DNA of 18,086 nucleotides from JBQTKD01 sp052389435. GTDB lineage: Bacteria > Actinomycetota > Actinomycetes > Sporichthyales > Sporichthyaceae. Below are positions 9,290-17,523 of this stretch, piece after piece. A model generated the notes under the pieces. The model had not been told where the DNA came from and ran no database searches. It was given only the letters and a program-made list of their open reading frames with translations. Numbering within the stretch: position 1 is the first letter of the stretch; each line of letters opens with the position of its first letter. The stretch lies in contig JBQTIB010000140.1 of the NCBI GenBank assembly GCA_052389435.1, positions 1 through 18,086 of the forward strand. The letters run 5' to 3'. Both the position numbers and the translations under genes were made by a program.

Positions 9290-9988
9290 TCAGTTCTTGC
9301 CTGCGGCCATCACTTCGACGAACACGTGGGAGGCGACGGCGAGGTCGAGTTCGATCGTCTCCCCCGCGCTGCCGACGAGCACGCCGCCGTGGGAGCTCTT
9401 CGCCACGACCGAGCCGCCCGGACGCACCCCGGCCCGCCACATGTTCCGGATGATCGCGAGGTCCTCCTGCACCGGTTCCCCGATGCGCCGGACGACGACG
9501 GAGACTCCGGACTCGGTGGCCACCCGGTCCAGCGGTTCGAGCCCGTCGAGGAAGGAGTCGGCCTTGGACTGGCCTAGTTCCTCCAGACCGGGAATCGGGT
9601 TGCCGTACGGGGAGGTCGTCGGGTGGTCGAGCAGTTCGAGCAGGCGACGCTCCACCGCCTCGGACATCACGTGCTCCCAGCGGCAGGCCTCTTCGTGCAC
9701 GGCCTCCGGCTCGAGTCCGATGACCTGCACGAGCAGGCACTCGGCCAAGCGGTGCTTGCGCATGACCCGGGTGGCGTGACTGCGGCCCTTGACCGACAGC
9801 TCGAGGTGCCGGTCGCCCTCGACGGTGACCAGGCCGTCGCGCTGCATGCGGGCAACGGTCTGCGACACGGTCGGGCCGCTCTGCCCCAACCGCTCCGCGA
9901 TGCGCGCGCGCAGCGGAACCGTGCCCTCTTCTTCGAGTTCGAAGATCGTGCGCAGGTACATCTCGGTGGTGTCGATCAGGTCGCTCAT
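9290..9988 (-). CDS. ideR: Iron-dependent transcriptional repressor, DtxR/IdeR family
   Basis: 232 residues. Fe(II)-activated DNA-binding repressor controlling siderophore, iron uptake and storage genes. The winged helix (LIDTTEMYLRTIFELEEEG...SGPTVSQTVARM) occupies 4-60 and is nearly that of known IdeR proteins. All the metal ligands of DtxR are present at the same numbers: M10, H79, E83, H98, C102, E105 and H106. PTTSPYGNPIPG (122-133) marks the dimerisation domain, and an SH3-like domain fills the C-terminus (about 150-230). Full length. The ATG start is fixed by homology. TAGGGT at 10027-10032 on the minus strand is a plausible -10. I see no inverted repeat resembling the 19-bp iron box (TTAGGTTAGG...) upstream, so autoregulation is not evident. 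The aldolase gene follows directly. Confidence 0.96.
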   Translation of the reverse strand: MSDLIDTTEMYLRTIFELEEEGTVPLRARIAERLGQSGPTVSQTVARMQRDGLVTVEGDRHLELSVKGRSHATRVMRKHRLAECLLVQVIGLEPEAVHEEACRWEHVMSEAVERRLLELLDHPTTSPYGNPIPGLEELGQSKADSFLDGLEPLDRVATESGVSVVVRRIGEPVQEDLAIIRNMWRAGVRPGGSVVAKSSHGGVLVGSAGETIELDLAVASHVFVEVMAAGKN

Positions 9989-10026
9989 GCTTTGCCCGTC
10001 CCCGCGTAACGTCTGTCTCCGTCGCC

Positions 10027-10032
10027 ACCCTA
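10027..10032 (-). promoter_or_regulatory. Candidate -10 box of the ideR-aldolase unit
   Basis: TAGGGT on the minus strand, about 38 bases before the ideR ATG and giving a leader of roughly 30 bases. It is a good match to the actinobacterial TAGRRT -10 consensus; the -35 is weak. Confidence 0.35.
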
Positions 10033-10073
10033 GTCGCCGACGCCCACATGAGCCGACCCTTAGCCGACGGCCG

Positions 10074-11705
<1,632 letters not shown>

Positions 11706-11714
<9 letters not shown>

Positions 11715-11755
11715 GTGCTCTGCCTTCCGGTTCGCTCGCTGCGCTCGCTCACGTG
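11706..11755. repeat. Short direct repeat and GAGCGAGCGCAGCGAGCGAA-like element at a gene junction
   Basis: The 12-mer CTCGCTCACGTG occurs at 11706-11717 and again at 11744-11755. Between them lies GCTCGCTGCGCTCGCT, an imperfect tandem repeat. The element fills the 34-base gap between the DppB-like permease and the fused ATPase, supplies the permease stop codon and lies directly upstream of the ATPase RBS. From memory, very similar strings sit between genes in many actinobacteria; I have not checked this. Confidence 0.7.
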
Positions 11756-12738
11756 ATCCGTACCCGGGGGTCGACGAGGGAGTAGACGACGTCGACGATC
11801 AGGTTGAACACCACGATCAGCACGGCGCCGAGCAGGACGGTGGCCATGATCATCGGCAGGTCGGAGTTCTGCACCGCGGTCAGGGCCAGGCGCCCGATTC
11901 CCTGGATGTTGAACACGGTCTCGGTGATGATCGCTCCGCTCATCAGCCCGGCGAGGTCCAGACCGAAGACGGTGATGACCGGGGACAGCGTGGCCCGGCC
12001 GGTGTGTTTGACGTGCAGGGTGCGCGCCGAGACCCCGCGGCTGCGGCCTGCGCGCACGAAGTCCTCGCCCATCGCCTCGAGCATGTGCGCGCGGGTCAGC
12101 CGCGCGTACACCGCGATCGACACGAAGGACAGGGTGAGCCAGGGCAGGATCAGCCCCTTGAACCACTCCACCGGGTCCCCGGTGAGCGGCACGTACCGGG
12201 GCGAGGGAAGCCACCCGAGCTGGTTGGCGAAGATGTTGGACAGCAGCGGGCCGAGGAAGTAGATCTGCACCGACGCACCGACGAGGGTGAAGCAGATCGC
12301 GACGCGGTCGAACCAGGACTGCGCCTTCAGCGCCGAAACGGCGCCGAGGGCGATGCCGACGGTGAGGAACAGGATCGCCGCGCCGAGCGCCAGGGACAGC
12401 GTCGCCGGGAAGCGGTCCACGAGGGTGTCCCACACCGGCTGCTGGTCCCGGTAGGAGTACCCGAAGCACGGAACGCCGCAGTGCACGATCTCCCCGGCCC
12501 GGGAGAAGTCCCGGCCGACGAAGATCCCGGACATGAAGTCCCAGTACTGCTGGTAGACGGGCTGGTCGAGGCCGAGCACGGCCTCGATGTCCTTCTCGCG
12601 CTCGGGCGTGCAGGACTTGCCGCAGATGATCTGCGCCGGGGATCCCGGCAGGACGAAGAACAGCAGGAACGTCACGACGCTGGTCACGGCGAGGATCCCG
12701 ATGGCCGCCGTGACCCGGCGAATCAGGTAGCCGATCAC
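11749..12738 (-). CDS. Peptide ABC transporter permease, DppB-like
   Basis: 329 residues, integral membrane protein. The first membrane helix is at about 8-31, then an external loop of about 70-100 residues, then five more hydrophobic segments. The EAA-type coupling loop (AMGEDFVRAGRSRGVSARTLHVKHTGRATLSP) lies at about 220-255, and the C-terminus VVYSLVDPRVRIT is typical of DppB/OppB. The external loop holds two Cys pairs (ICGKSC and VHCGVPC) that could form disulfides; I recall this from other actinobacterial DppB proteins. The start is GTG, with AGGAG about ten bases upstream. It lies 34 bases after the binding-protein gene and is part of the same operon. With the DppC-like permease it forms the import channel. 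Confidence 0.93.
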   Translation of the reverse strand: MIGYLIRRVTAAIGILAVTSVVTFLLFFVLPGSPAQIICGKSCTPEREKDIEAVLGLDQPVYQQYWDFMSGIFVGRDFSRAGEIVHCGVPCFGYSYRDQQPVWDTLVDRFPATLSLALGAAILFLTVGIALGAVSALKAQSWFDRVAICFTLVGASVQIYFLGPLLSNIFANQLGWLPSPRYVPLTGDPVEWFKGLILPWLTLSFVSIAVYARLTRAHMLEAMGEDFVRAGRSRGVSARTLHVKHTGRATLSPVITVFGLDLAGLMSGAIITETVFNIQGIGRLALTAVQNSDLPMIMATVLLGAVLIVVFNLIVDVVYSLVDPRVRIT

Positions 12739-12772
12739 CGGCGCATGCTCCTGTTCATCGTTGCGCCGTTCG

Positions 12773-14569
12773 CTACGGCTTCACGTAGAGGCCGTCGAAG
12801 GAGATCAGCCCCTGCAGGTTGCTCATGCGCACGCCCCCCATCCGCGGGCCGTAGAGGTGCCGGGACCGGCTGTAGAGGGTCGGGAACGCGGGGACCTGCG
12901 CCATGATCTTGCGGTCGATCTGCGACCAGCGGCGGCCGGCCTCGACCGGGTCGGCGATCTTGGCGATCTCGTCCATCTCGGCGTTGATCGCCGGGTCGTT
13001 GAAGAACGAGCGGTTGTACCCGCCCTTGCGAATCTCCCGGCCGTCGAACAGCGGCGGGAACACGGTGTAGCCCGAGGGCCAGTCCTGCAGCCAGCCCGCC
13101 CCGTAGATGTCGAGTTCGTTGTCCTTGTCCGAGGTCACCTGGTCGCTGGTCTTGGGATTCAGCGGCTTCTTCACGACCTTGAAGCCGGCGCGCTCCAGGC
13201 CCGCGGTCACCGCGACGGCGATCTGCTCCCCGCGCGGGGTGCCGCCGTAGCCGTAGACGAGCGTGCGGCCCTCCTGGCCGGCCTCCCGCAGCAACTCCTT
13301 GGCCTTCTCCGGATCGCCCTCCGGCGGCACGTTGAACAGGTCGTACTTCTCGTGGCCGACGAGCGTCGGCGAGGACAGGGTCGAGGCGAACTCCCCGACG
13401 TCCGGGCCGCCGCTGACCTGACGGGCCTGCGCCCGCGGGTAGGCGTACATGATCGCCTTGCGGACCCGCAGGTCCTTGACGCGGTTGTTGTTGATGTTGA
13501 CGTAGCCGACCGCGGTGGTCAGGTTCGAGATCGTGCGGTTGACCAGGTCCGGGGTGCTCAGCACCTGGCTGAGCACCTCCGGGGAGACGCCGTTGGTGGT
13601 CACGGCCGCCGCGTCGTCGCCGCTGGTGGCGCCGATGAGCTTCTGGTTCACCGACAGCGGCAGATCGCCGAAGACGAAGTCCCACCGGTCGGGGTAGGCG
13701 GTGCGCAGCGGGTCGGTCTCGGGCTTCCAGTTGTCGTTGCGCACGAGCGTCATCGACTTGTCGATCTGGCGGCTCTCGATCCGGTACGGACCGGAGGAGA
13801 ACGGCTTCTGGGTGTACTGCCCCTTGGTGTCCTTGTCCTTGCGCACCGGGCTCGCGAACGCGAACGCCATCGCATACGGCAGATCCGGGACCGGTTCGGC
13901 CAGGTTCAGTACGAGGGTCTTGTCGTCCGGCGTCGCGATGGCGTCGAGCGACTTGCCGTCGTAGGGACCTTCGTAGACCGAGTGGTAGTCCGGCCTGCCG
14001 GTCAACCAGCGCTGGATGTAGGTGGGCCCCTCGGCGTAGTCCTTCACGAAGGTGCGCTCGAGGCCGTATTTGATGTCCGCGGACTTGATGGGCTGCCCGT
14101 CCTCCCACAGCAGGTTGTCCCGCAGGGTGAAGGTCCAGGTCTTGCCGCCGTCGGAGGTTCGCCCGGTGTCGGTGGCGAGGTCGCCGACGAGGGTGCTCTT
14201 GAGGCCCTCTTCGCGCCACCCGGTGAGGGTGCGGGTGAGCAGGGAGTTGCTGAGTTCGCCCTCGGTGTTGGAGTAGATGCGCGCCGGATCGAGGTGTTCG
14301 TAGTCGATCTGGGCGTACATCCGCACCGTGCCGCCCTTCTGCGCGCCCGGCGTCGCCGGGGCGGGACCGGTGGCGGCGTTGTCGATGGCGTACTCGAACT
14401 TCGGGATCTCCCCGGCCGCGGCCGGAGCGCCGCTGGTCCCGGCGGTGGGGGCGGCGGCGGGCGGGTTCACGTCGCCGCGGCCGCCGCAGCCGGACAGCGT
14501 CAGCGCGACGGCGCACGCCACCGTGACGCCCCCGCGGCGGCGGTTCGCCCTGGAGAGTGTGGCGGTCAT
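12773..14569 (-). CDS. Peptide ABC transporter substrate-binding lipoprotein (SBP_bac_5 family)
   Basis: 598 residues. Arg-rich N-terminus (RANRRR), a hydrophobic run and the lipobox LSGC with lipidated Cys 28. A Pro/Ala/Gly-rich tether (about 32-55) follows, then the SBP_bac_5 fold: YEHLDPARIYSNTEGELSNSLLTRTLTGW, then TWTFTLRDNLLWEDGQPIKSADIKYGLER (the family signature region), and LYSRSRHLYGPRMGGVRM near the end. It should capture the solute outside the membrane and present it to the permeases. The ATG overlaps the stop codon of the upstream permease (ATGA), with AAGGGA five bases before it, so translation is coupled. The reading frame continues open upstream across the permease gene, but that part is antisense-frame noise. 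Second gene of the operon. Cargo specificity cannot be read from the sequence. Confidence 0.94.
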   Translation of the reverse strand: MTATLSRANRRRGGVTVACAVALTLSGCGGRGDVNPPAAAPTAGTSGAPAAAGEIPKFEYAIDNAATGPAPATPGAQKGGTVRMYAQIDYEHLDPARIYSNTEGELSNSLLTRTLTGWREEGLKSTLVGDLATDTGRTSDGGKTWTFTLRDNLLWEDGQPIKSADIKYGLERTFVKDYAEGPTYIQRWLTGRPDYHSVYEGPYDGKSLDAIATPDDKTLVLNLAEPVPDLPYAMAFAFASPVRKDKDTKGQYTQKPFSSGPYRIESRQIDKSMTLVRNDNWKPETDPLRTAYPDRWDFVFGDLPLSVNQKLIGATSGDDAAAVTTNGVSPEVLSQVLSTPDLVNRTISNLTTAVGYVNINNNRVKDLRVRKAIMYAYPRAQARQVSGGPDVGEFASTLSSPTLVGHEKYDLFNVPPEGDPEKAKELLREAGQEGRTLVYGYGGTPRGEQIAVAVTAGLERAGFKVVKKPLNPKTSDQVTSDKDNELDIYGAGWLQDWPSGYTVFPPLFDGREIRKGGYNRSFFNDPAINAEMDEIAKIADPVEAGRRWSQIDRKIMAQVPAFPTLYSRSRHLYGPRMGGVRMSNLQGLISFDGLYVKP

Positions 14570-15579
14570 CGGAGTCCCTTCGGATCCAAGGCGTCGCGGA
14601 CCGCGTCGCCCAGCAGGTTGAACGAGAGAACCAGCACGAGCAGCGCCGCGCCGGGAATGATCATGTAGGCCGGGTCGGCCAGGTAGACGTTGGCGCCCTG
14701 GTTGACCATGCGACCCCAGCTCGGGGTCGGTTCGACGATGCCGATGTTGAGGAAGGCCAACGCGGCCTCGCCGGTGACGATCGCCGGCACCGCGAGGGAG
14801 AAGACGATCAGGATCGGCGACCACAGGTTCGGCAGCAGCTCCTTGCGCACGACGCGCCAGGTGCCGGCGCCGGACATGCGGGCCGCGTCGACGAACTCCC
14901 GTTCGCGCAGCGAGAGCACCTGACCCCGGATCAGACGGGCCTGGAAGACCCAGCCGAACATCGAGAACAGGATGATGACGGTCGCGAAGCGCATCCACAC
15001 CGGCATCTGCTCGTCGGGGGCGACGAACTTCTCTTCGATGACCGGGGACAGCGCGATGATGAGCAGCAGCCCGGGCAGGCACAGGATCACGTCGATGACC
15101 CGGCCGGCGAGCCAGTCGACCTTGCCGCCGAGGTAGCCGGTGACGATGCCGAAGATCGTGCCGAACGTCGTGGTGATCAGCGCGACGGTGAAGGCGATGA
15201 ACAGCGAGGTCCGCGCGCCGTAGACCAGCTGCATGAACACGTCGCGTCCGAGCCCGGGTTCCAGCCCGAGCCAGAAGTCGCTGGAGATCCCGCCGGCGCC
15301 CCCGACGGGGAAGCCCTGGGGGTCGAGCAGACCGGGGATGTTCTGCCCGTAGGTGGTGTAGGGGTCTCGGCCGTAGGCCCAGCCGATCAGCGGGGCGCAG
15401 ATCGCGACCAGGATGAAGAACGCCACGACGATGCCCGCGACGACCCCGACCCGGTCCCGCCTGAACCGCTGCCACGCGATCTGCCGCGGCGAGCGGGCCA
15501 CTCCCGCCGCGCCCGTCGGCACGCCCGCTTCGGGCGAGGGGAGCGGGTCGAGCATGTCGGACCCGGTACCGATGCTCAC
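14566..15579 (-). CDS. Peptide ABC transporter permease, DppC-like
   Basis: 337 residues from GTG 15579. After a soluble N-terminus (about 40 residues with RQIAWQRFRRDRVGVVAG), a first membrane helix is followed by an external domain, then five hydrophobic segments. The coupling loop EFVDAARMSGAGTWRVVRKELLPN fits the EAA motif. The C-terminus LGDAVRDALDPKGLR is the DppC/OppC signature. The frame is open up to 15783, but the extra part is Arg/Pro-rich and unlike the family. GTG 15579 has no SD of its own. It overlaps the stop of a 14-codon ORF with a strong SD (GTGA), so coupled translation is likely; ATG 15555 is an alternative. First gene of the four-gene importer operon. Confidence 0.88.
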   Translation of the reverse strand: MSIGTGSDMLDPLPSPEAGVPTGAAGVARSPRQIAWQRFRRDRVGVVAGIVVAFFILVAICAPLIGWAYGRDPYTTYGQNIPGLLDPQGFPVGGAGGISSDFWLGLEPGLGRDVFMQLVYGARTSLFIAFTVALITTTFGTIFGIVTGYLGGKVDWLAGRVIDVILCLPGLLLIIALSPVIEEKFVAPDEQMPVWMRFATVIILFSMFGWVFQARLIRGQVLSLREREFVDAARMSGAGTWRVVRKELLPNLWSPILIVFSLAVPAIVTGEAALAFLNIGIVEPTPSWGRMVNQGANVYLADPAYMIIPGAALLVLVLSFNLLGDAVRDALDPKGLR

Positions 15580-15620
15580 GCCGCCGCCGGCGGGGTGCGC
15601 AGGGACGGCAGGCGGTGCAT
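15576..15620 (-). CDS. Short upstream ORF coupled to the peptide importer operon
   Basis: ATG 15620 opens a 14-residue frame, MHRLPSLRTPPAAA, whose TGA overlaps the GTG of the permease gene (GTGA). It is preceded at eight bases by AAGGGGG, the best SD in this stretch. It may be a leader peptide that delivers ribosomes to the permease start. Alternatively it marks where the permease is really initiated after a sequence error or frameshift. The peptide itself resembles nothing I know. Confidence 0.45.
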   Translation of the reverse strand: MHRLPSLRTPPAAA

Positions 15621-15667
15621 GACGACTGCCCCCTTCCCCGTCTGTCCCATTTGGACCGATTCGGGGC

Positions 15668-15696
15668 AGAGTACGGGTCCGCCGGGGGCCACGGAA
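15668..15696 (-). promoter_or_regulatory. Candidate promoter of the peptide importer operon
   Basis: On the minus strand, TTCCGT (15691-15696), a 17-base spacer and TACTCT (15668-15673). Transcription would begin near 15661, giving a leader of about 40 bases before the short ORF at 15620. The -35 is poor. No clear operator was seen. Confidence 0.3.
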
Positions 15697-15841
15697 GCCA
15701 AACGGCCAGACCTGACCTGCCGTGAACCTGCTCGTTATCTCCCTGGAACCTGACGGCGCCCACATGGGGGTCCGCCACGGCACCCCGCGACGTCGACGGC
15801 ACCTCGCAGGCGCACGCCGAACAGGGTCCGGAAGGCGCGGC

Positions 15842-15847
15842 TATGGT
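15842..15847 (+). promoter_or_regulatory. -10 box of the photolyase gene (leaderless)
   Basis: TATGGT is followed by six bases and the ATG at 15854. A weak -35 (CGAACA, 15818-15823) lies 18 bases upstream. There is no SD, which supports a leaderless start here over the longer open frame from 15722. Confidence 0.4.
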
Positions 15848-15853
15848 CCTCGG

Positions 15854-17239
15854 ATGCCCACGAACGTCATGTGGTTCCGCCGCGATCTACGGCTGCGGGA
15901 CAACCCCGCCCTCCTCGCGGCGGCCGGTCAGCAGGGCCTCGGCGGGCCGGCGGCCGCCGTCGTCCCACTGTTCGTCCTCGACTCCGCGCTGTGGGGCCCG
16001 TCCGGTCCCGGCAGGCAGGCGCACCTGGTCGCCTCGCTCGAGGCCCTCGGTGGCCGGATCGGCGGGTCCGGGGTCCTGCTGCGCCGCGGCGACCCGGCCG
16101 CCGAGGTCCTCGCGGTCGCCCGTGCGGCGCAGGCGGAGGAAGTGCACGTCGCCGCCGACTTCGGTCCCTACGGGCAGGCCCGCGACGCCGCCGTCGAGCG
16201 CGCCCTGGCCGAACACGGGATCGCACTGGTGCGGACTGGCTCGCCGTACGCGGTGGCGCCGGGCCGGGTGTTCACCAAGTCCGGAACGCCGATGCAGGTG
16301 TTCACGCCGTTCTTCCGCGCCTGGGTGGCGCACGGCTGGCGGGACGCCGCGCCGTCGCCGCGGAGCGTGGACTGGGCCTACCCCCTGAAGTCCCAGGCGC
16401 CGCCGAAGGCACCGGACGCGCCGAGCGGGCCGGCGGGCGAGGAGGCGGCGCTGCGCCGGTGGCGCTCCTTCCGCGACGGCGCCCTGCAGGACTACTCCAG
16501 CGCCCGGGACCGTCCGGACCTCGACGGCACCTCCGCGCTGTCCGTGCCGCTGAAGTGGGGCGAACTGCATCCGCGGACCGTGCTCGCCGACCTCGCGGAC
16601 CTCACGGCCGACGCCGACCCGATGGGTTCTGACGGGCCGTCGGTTTTCCGCAGGGAGATCGCCTGGCGCGAGTTCCAGGCCGACGTCCTGTTCCACCGTC
16701 CGCACGTCGCTCGGGAGTACCTGCGGCCGGAGTTCGCCCGCATGCGCTACGACGCGCCCGGCACGGCGTTGACGGCCTGGCAGCGGGGCCGCACCGGCTA
16801 TCCCGTGGTCGACGCGGGCATGCGCCAACTGCTGGAGACCGGCTGGATGCACAACCGGGTCCGGATGATCGTCGCGTCGTTCCTCGTCAAGGACCTGCAC
16901 GTGGAGTGGCAGCACGGCGCGCGGCACTTCATGCACCACCTGCGCGACGGGGACCTCGCGTCCAACTCGATGAACTGGCAGTGGGTGGCCGGTTGCGGGA
17001 CCGACGCCGCGCCGTACTTCCGGGTGTTCAACCCGATTTCCCAGGGCCAGAAGTTCGACCCGGACGGCGCCTACGTCCGCCGGTGGATCCCGGAGTTGGC
17101 GCACCTGTCCGGCGCGGCGGCGCACACCCCGTGGGACTCCCCGAACGGGTACTCCAAGGACTATCCGCGGCGCATCGTCGACCACGCCGACGAACGTGCC
17201 GAGGCCCTGCGCCGCCTCGCGGAGATCGCCAAGAAGTAG
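15854..17239 (+). CDS. phr: Deoxyribodipyrimidine photo-lyase, class I CPD type
   Basis: 461 residues; repairs UV-induced cyclobutane pyrimidine dimers using blue light and FADH-. The N-terminal alpha/beta antenna domain begins MWFRRDLRLRDNPAL (6-20). The FAD-binding helical domain contains RTGYPVVDAGMRQL, GWMHNRVRMIVASFLVKDL, DGDLASNSMNWQW and GTDAAPYFRVFNP. N371 matches the Asn near the flavin N5 (E. coli N378). W375 and W352 match W382 and W359 of the electron-transfer triad, and AWQRG supplies the third Trp. The WQW substrate-contact pair is intact, so the enzyme should be active. The open frame starts earlier (15722), but those 44 residues are Arg/Gly-rich and unlike the family; MPTNVMWFRRD is the normal N-terminus. 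Divergent from the peptide importer operon. Confidence 0.96.
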   Translation: MPTNVMWFRRDLRLRDNPALLAAAGQQGLGGPAAAVVPLFVLDSALWGPSGPGRQAHLVASLEALGGRIGGSGVLLRRGDPAAEVLAVARAAQAEEVHVAADFGPYGQARDAAVERALAEHGIALVRTGSPYAVAPGRVFTKSGTPMQVFTPFFRAWVAHGWRDAAPSPRSVDWAYPLKSQAPPKAPDAPSGPAGEEAALRRWRSFRDGALQDYSSARDRPDLDGTSALSVPLKWGELHPRTVLADLADLTADADPMGSDGPSVFRREIAWREFQADVLFHRPHVAREYLRPEFARMRYDAPGTALTAWQRGRTGYPVVDAGMRQLLETGWMHNRVRMIVASFLVKDLHVEWQHGARHFMHHLRDGDLASNSMNWQWVAGCGTDAAPYFRVFNPISQGQKFDPDGAYVRRWIPELAHLSGAAAHTPWDSPNGYSKDYPRRIVDHADERAEALRRLAEIAKK

Positions 17240-17252
17240 CCCCCGCAAATGT

Positions 17253-17289
17253 CCTCGACATCGACGGCGATTGCGTCGTACCGTCGAGG
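17253..17289. repeat. Nested inverted repeat after photolyase
   Basis: CCTCGAC (17253-17259) pairs with GTCGAGG (17283-17289), and inside it CGACG (17262-17266) pairs with CGTCG (17274-17278). It may terminate the photolyase message, and it overlaps the candidate promoter of the following small unit, so it could also be an operator. Confidence 0.5.
17255..17284 (+). promoter_or_regulatory. Candidate promoter of the small transcription unit
   Basis: TCGACA (17255-17260, five of six to TTGACA), an 18-base spacer and TACCGT (17279-17284). Transcription would start near 17291, about eight bases before the AGGAGG. Confidence 0.45.
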
Positions 17290-17303
17290 TACACGGAGAG
17301 GAG

Positions 17304-17354
17304 GTGGTCCAGGCTTTGAGTAGTCATAGGACGCGTGAGGTGGCTGCAAGCTAG
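17304..17354 (+). CDS. Short ORF with strong SD, peptide ...LSSHRTREVAAS
   Basis: An unusually strong Shine-Dalgarno, GGAGAGGAGGTGG (17295-17307), leads to a TTG at 17316 that starts LSSHRTREVAAS and ends at TAG 17352-17354. The same frame is open from GTG 17304 (VVQALSSHRTREVAAS), but that start lies on the SD itself, so TTG 17316 with an 11-base spacing is likelier. The last codons and the stop fold into a hairpin (17340-17345 with 17353-17358). I have an unverified memory of near-identical strings between genes of other actinobacteria. It could be a conserved small protein, a regulatory leader peptide, or part of a structured RNA. No co-directional gene follows in the window. Confidence 0.45.
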   Translation: MVQALSSHRTREVAAS

Positions 17355-17438
17355 CCGCTGACGGTCTGTGCCTTCACCGGCCCTTTCCAGGCGATTCACA
17401 CTCGTCCGGCGGTCGGCGAATCCACTGCAGTCACCGGG

Positions 17439-17510
17439 ATCCGCGGGTGTCAGGGGAAACGTCCCTCCTGGCTGTCGGTACGCCGACACCCCGCGGATTT
17501 TCCCTTTTCG
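17439..17510 (+). terminator. Terminator-like inverted repeat with T-rich tract
   Basis: ATCCGCGGGTGTC (17439-17451) pairs with GACACCCCGCGGAT (17485-17498) over 13 base pairs with one bulged C. The plus strand continues TTTTCCCTTTT. The 33-base loop holds two smaller stems, AGGG/CCCT (17452-17466) and GTCGG/CCGAC with a TACG loop (17474-17487). The latter competes with the outer stem for GAC, which leaves room for two alternative folds. Confidence 0.6.
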
Positions 17511-17523
17511 ACGGGACCACGGC

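Larger units (their letters stand above)
17240..17523. other. Non-coding gap holding a probable small transcription unit
   Basis: Between photolyase and the convergent right-edge gene, the plus strand shows in order a promoter-like pair (17255-17284), a very strong SD (17299-17304), a 12-16 codon ORF, a hairpin over its stop codon (17340-17358) and an inverted repeat followed by a T-rich tract (17439-17510). No larger gene is supported. Confidence 0.6.

Noticed and set aside
9989..10073. IdeR iron box upstream of ideR
   Set aside because: The only TTAG-like string (near 10059) lacks the inverted partner expected of a 19-bp iron box.
12761..14668. 635-codon plus-strand open frame opposite the substrate-binding protein gene
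   Set aside because: Low-complexity composition and no motif; the minus strand encodes an intact SBP_bac_5 lipoprotein.
14570..15802. Upstream extension of the binding-protein frame that would fuse 411 more residues
   Set aside because: The extension is Arg-rich nonsense overlapping the DppC-like permease in another frame. The lipoprotein signal begins at ATG 14569 with an SD and an ATGA overlap.
15722..15853. 44-residue N-terminal extension of photolyase
   Set aside because: The residues are Arg/Gly-rich and not seen in the family, and a TATGGT box six bases before ATG 15854 gives a better start.
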